From the NCBI GenBank assembly GCA_045616505.1, contig JAZLGV010000039.1:1-17146 (forward strand): a stretch of DNA of 17,146 nucleotides, given 5' to 3'. Positions 14,598 through 17,146 of this stretch are shown piece by piece. The notes beneath the pieces are model-generated. The model saw nothing but the letters and a program-made list of their open reading frames with translations, did no database searches and was not told the origin of the DNA. The stretch's first letter is position 1. The number at the start of each line of letters is the position of its first letter. The stretch comes from JAKSUT01 sp045616505 (GTDB taxonomy: Bacteria > Cyanobacteriota > Vampirovibrionia > Gastranaerophilales > Gastranaerophilaceae). A program made the position numbers and the translations under genes.

Positions 14598-16439
14598 ATG
14601 ATGATTCAACGTATTAGTGCGTTGTCAAACAATGCAAATACTGCAAAATTGAAACAACAACAATATCAAACAACCCCAACATTTGAAGGATTAAGTGTAA
14701 ACAAATCAGCAAAAGTAATGAAAGCTCTTGCTGCTTCAGCTATTTTAGGTATGGCAGCTGTTAATATGTCTGCTTGTAAACAACCTACTATACCTGAACC
14801 TATTGAAATTACTGAAGAAACACCAGTAGAAGAAACACCAACCGAAGAAACTCCCGTTGAAGAAACACCAGATGTTACTCCTACTGATAATGAAACAGTT
14901 TCTAGAGTTGAAGATTCAAGCAACTACAAAATGATTAAAACAATAGGGGCTAGTATTAGCGTATATGATACTACATTAGAAAAATTACAAAAACAAAATA
15001 TAGAAACAGAAGGATTAAAAACAGGTAATTTATGGGGTGCTTCATTCTCTGGTTCAACAGCAGATAATTTAAGAGAAGCTATTAGAAAAATTGACCCAAA
15101 AATTATACGAGCAGATGGAGGATATAATTTTACTCCAGATTATAACAAACCTTTCATTATTGAAGGATTAGACAAAAATAATAAACCTATATGGAATATG
15201 TCTATAATCAATAAAGGAAACAATGCTGTTTTAACAAGTGGAAAATTAGTACCAACAGATGCAGTATATGCAACTTTTGACATAATAAAAACTGATGGTA
15301 GCACTGCTAAAATTGAAAAAGTAAAACTTTTATCAAAAGAAACAACAGTTACATTGCTTAATCTTACAGATGTAAACGAAAAAATTTCTACTGAAGAACC
15401 TCAACAAATCGAAGAAACTCCAGTAGAAGAAACACCTATTGAAGAAACTCCAATTATTACTCCTATAAATAATGAAACAACTAATAAAATTGAAGATACA
15501 AACAATTATAAAATGATGAAAATATTAGGAGCTAATATTCAAATAACCAACAAAGTATTAGATGGTACACAACAAAATGAAGAAGAATTAAAAACAGGCA
15601 ATTTTTGGAGTGCTACATTCAATGGTTCTACATTAATGAACATATTAGAAGCTGCTGAAAAAGTTGACCCAAAAATAGGTTATAATTTTTCTCCGGACTA
15701 TAGCAAACCTGTCATAATCGAAGGATTCGATGCTACTGATAGACCTATGTGGAGCATATCTGTACTTAATAACGGAAATAACGCTGTCTTAACAAGCGGA
15801 GCATTAACATCACCAGATGAAAAATATACTAAAATATATGCAACATTTAACATGACAAAAGCTGATGGTAGCAATGCAAAAGTTGAAAAAGTAAGAATTT
15901 ATCCAAAAGACGTAACAGTTTCATTACTTAATGTTATAAATAATCCAACATACAAAGATTTAGAAAAAATAAAAGGTACTTCTTTTTATAAATTCCTAAA
16001 AAAAACATACGATAAAGAAATATATGATTCTGAAAATAGTCAATCAAAAACCACAATTAGAGATCTTCAAACAGAACCTTATGAAATTAGTCTTGTTGAA
16101 GTTCGCAATAACAAAAACATAAAAAATGGTGACATCTTAGAAGTTGAAATAACAGACAAAAATAATAAAAAATACACTATTAAGAGAAACAATGATGGAA
16201 CATATAGTATAAATAACGAAGAAGGTATTTATAAAATTGGCGATTATTTATTAATTCAATATCCATTTTTTAGCAATGAAGATTGGGCGAAAAAAAATAA
16301 AACTAATGAAAAAACAAAAACTTATATGTTACAACCAAATGGTACAATTCGAATAACCGAATACTTTCCAGAATATATCGCTACTGAGATTGAAACAAAA
16401 TCAAGAAAAGCTACAATAGCTTATGTACCTGAAAATTAA
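14598..16439 (+). CDS. Secreted or lipoprotein-like protein with an internally duplicated ~180-residue domain, function unknown
   Basis: I do not recognise this 613-residue protein. Residues 1-35 are a polar leader containing TPTFEGLS. Then come lysines 36, 39 and 42, a hydrophobic stretch (about 43-55) and SAC60, which resembles a lipoprotein signal with a weak lipobox (MSAC). After C60 an acidic spacer of repeated TPVEE/TPTEE units begins. Two similar domains follow (about 71-256 and 270-446), each with NYKM, LKTGN(L/F)W, DPK, GYNF(T/S)PDY, (F/V)IIEG, GNNAVLTSG and YATF motifs. Residues 447-613 form a Lys- and Asn-rich tail without clear similarity to the repeats. AGGAG lies 7 bases before the ATG, so the long leader is probably really translated, although M41 would give a textbook lipoprotein signal. 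It is monocistronic, with an upstream dyad and its own terminator. Likely cell-envelope or surface protein; enzymatic motifs were not seen. Confidence 0.8.
   Translation: MMIQRISALSNNANTAKLKQQQYQTTPTFEGLSVNKSAKVMKALAASAILGMAAVNMSACKQPTIPEPIEITEETPVEETPTEETPVEETPDVTPTDNETVSRVEDSSNYKMIKTIGASISVYDTTLEKLQKQNIETEGLKTGNLWGASFSGSTADNLREAIRKIDPKIIRADGGYNFTPDYNKPFIIEGLDKNNKPIWNMSIINKGNNAVLTSGKLVPTDAVYATFDIIKTDGSTAKIEKVKLLSKETTVTLLNLTDVNEKISTEEPQQIEETPVEETPIEETPIITPINNETTNKIEDTNNYKMMKILGANIQITNKVLDGTQQNEEELKTGNFWSATFNGSTLMNILEAAEKVDPKIGYNFSPDYSKPVIIEGFDATDRPMWSISVLNNGNNAVLTSGALTSPDEKYTKIYATFNMTKADGSNAKVEKVRIYPKDVTVSLLNVINNPTYKDLEKIKGTSFYKFLKKTYDKEIYDSENSQSKTTIRDLQTEPYEISLVEVRNNKNIKNGDILEVEITDKNNKKYTIKRNNDGTYSINNEEGIYKIGDYLLIQYPFFSNEDWAKKNKTNEKTKTYMLQPNGTIRITEYFPEYIATEIETKSRKATIAYVPEN
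14808..15365 (+). repeat. First copy of the internal domain duplication
   Basis: Encodes residues about 71-256: an acidic TPxEE spacer, then NYKMIK, LKTGNLWGASF, GYNFTPDY, IIEGLD, GNNAVLTSG, VYATF, DGSTAKIEKV and VTLLNL in the same order as the second copy. The copies are recognisably related but diverged at DNA level. Confidence 0.85.
15405..15935 (+). repeat. Second copy of the internal domain duplication
   Basis: Encodes residues about 270-446, again beginning with TPVEET/TPIEET spacers, then NYKMMK, LKTGNFWSATF, GYNFSPDY, IIEGFD, GNNAVLTSG, IYATF, DGSNAKVEKV and VSLLNV. It lacks a 4-residue segment (RADG) present before GYNF in the first copy and carries a small insertion before IYATF. 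Confidence 0.85.
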
Positions 16440-16464
16440 AATATAGCTAATACTTATAAAAACC

Positions 16465-16502
16465 AAACAAAAGACGGATGAAAACATCCGTCTTTTGTTT
16501 TT
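16465..16502 (+). terminator. Intrinsic terminator of the duplicated-domain protein gene
   Basis: A perfect 16-base-pair stem (AAACAAAAGACGGATG at 16465-16480 with CATCCGTCTTTTGTTT at 16485-16500) has an AAAA loop and ends in T5. It starts 25 bases after the stop codon. Confidence 0.9.
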
Positions 16503-16614
16503 CATAAAATTAAAATTTTTATTCAACCTTGTAGTGTATATCTTTGTAAAAATCTTTACTTTTTTGGTGGTTTCAATTATCATATAAACTATAAATGATA
16601 GAATAGGAGAAACT

Positions 16615-17146
16615 ATGTTCGAACGTTTTACGGAAAAAGCGATAAAAGTAATAATGCTAGCACAAGAAGAAGCTAGAAGACTTGGTCATAACTTTGTAGG
16701 TACAGAACAAGTTTTATTAGGTTTAATTGGCGAAGGCACTGGTGTCGCAGCAAAAACTTTAAAATCTATGGGAGTAAATTTAAAAGATGCTCGTGTAGAA
16801 GTAGAAAAAATAATTGGCAGAGGTTCAGGATTTGTCGCAGTAGAAATTCCTTTCACACCTCGTGCAAAAAGAGTTCTTGAATTATCTTGGGATGAAGCAA
16901 GACAACTTGGTCACAACTACATAGGTACTGAACATTTGTTGTTAGGACTTATTAGAGAAGGCGAAGGCGTTGCAGCAAGAGTTCTTGAAAATTTAGGAAT
17001 TGATTTAAACAAAATCAGAAGCAACGTAGTTAAAATGTTAGGTGAAACAAAACCTCAAACAGTTGCATCTGGAACAACTTCAAGTTCTTCAACAACAAAG
17101 GCAAAAACACCAAGTTTAGACGAATTTGGTACAGACCTTACACTTG
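16615..17146 (+). CDS. clpC: ATP-dependent Clp protease ATPase subunit ClpC, N-terminal part (cut by window edge)
   Basis: AAA+ unfoldase that feeds substrates to ClpP; cytosolic. Only the first 177 codons are present, out of more than 800 in the family. They form the N-terminal adaptor/substrate domain with its two Clp repeats: FTEKAIKVIMLAQEEARRLGH...GTEQVLLGLIGEG (about 5-43) and TPRAKRVLELSWDEARQLGH...GTEHLLLGLIREG (about 82-118). A linker with TPSLDEFGTDLT follows, which leads to the first ATPase domain. The wording is very close to cyanobacterial and plastid ClpC, supporting the taxonomic placement. AGGAGA precedes the ATG by 4 bases. A short dyad, TATCAT (16578-16583) and ATGATA (16595-16600), lies in the promoter region, but no CIRCE or CtsR-type tandem repeat is seen. 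Confidence 0.94.
   Translation, partial: MFERFTEKAIKVIMLAQEEARRLGHNFVGTEQVLLGLIGEGTGVAAKTLKSMGVNLKDARVEVEKIIGRGSGFVAVEIPFTPRAKRVLELSWDEARQLGHNYIGTEHLLLGLIREGEGVAARVLENLGIDLNKIRSNVVKMLGETKPQTVASGTTSSSSTTKAKTPSLDEFGTDLTL

Noticed and set aside
14666..14923. Minus-strand ORF of 85 codons rich in Ser/Val/Gly opposite the duplicated-domain gene.
   Set aside because: It is the mirror image of the TPxEE repeat coding sequence, with no ribosome binding site and low complexity; a shadow ORF.
14718..16439. Internal ATG (M41) as the true start of the duplicated-domain protein, giving a classical lipoprotein signal.
   Set aside because: No ribosome binding site precedes 14718, whereas AGGAG precedes 14598 at ideal spacing. 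Kept only as an alternative.
16401..16583. Minus-strand ORF of 60 codons across the 3' end of the duplicated-domain gene.
   Set aside because: It spans the strong terminator stem and has no recognisable composition or start signal.
16578..16600. TATCAT-N11-ATGATA upstream of clpC as a stress-regulator operator.
   Set aside because: The 6-base arms are short for such AT-rich DNA and do not match CIRCE or CtsR consensus.

Overview
This is a gene-dense, very AT-rich stretch of bacterial chromosome holding mostly housekeeping genes. The encoded ClpC N-terminus is very close to what I remember of cyanobacterial ClpC. GyrA carries an 'RATRGK'-type box instead of the usual QRRGG(K/R)G, PRPP synthetase has a short N-terminal extension, and there is a GH57 branching enzyme. 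Together with the low GC and A-rich coding strand, this suggests a non-photosynthetic cyanobacterial relative of the Gastranaerophilales / 'Melainabacteria' type, probably a gut lineage. That placement is inference; no rRNA gene is present to confirm it.

Layout. 1-1097 (-): leuC, cut by the left edge, divergent from gyrA at 1214-3781 (+). 3782-4031 is a gene-free interval with the gyrA terminator, a compact promoter-plus-terminator unit that looks like a ~55-nt small RNA gene, and a bidirectional terminator. 4032-5753 (-): GH57 glucan branching enzyme. 5971-9825 and 9822-10445 (+): a two-gene helicase/nuclease operon, followed 3 bases later by the convergent ldcA (10449-11366, -). ldcA is divergent from dnaX (11407-13218, +), then come prs (13369-14379, +) and its terminator, a secreted or lipoprotein-like protein with an internally duplicated domain (14598-16439, +) and its terminator, and clpC (16615 to the right edge, +).

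Functions. leuC belongs to leucine synthesis, gyrA and dnaX to replication, prs to nucleotide precursor supply, the GH57 enzyme to glycogen branching, ldcA to murein recycling and clpC to proteolysis. The helicase/nuclease pair is the most unusual locus. Its 1284-residue protein has an apparently inactivated UvrD-like helicase half at the N-terminus (AddB/RecC-like) fused to an active UvrD-like half (AddA/RecB-like). The partner gene overlaps it by 4 bases and encodes a free-standing RecB-family nuclease with an AddB-like Fe-S cysteine pattern. It looks like a rearranged AddAB/RecBCD machine.

Other points of interest are an A10 slippery run in dnaX where both alternative frames stop almost at once (a candidate tau/gamma switch), the putative small RNA after gyrA, and the odd N-terminal pre-sequence of the duplicated-domain protein. 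I saw no tRNA, rRNA, CRISPR array, insertion sequence or prophage gene.
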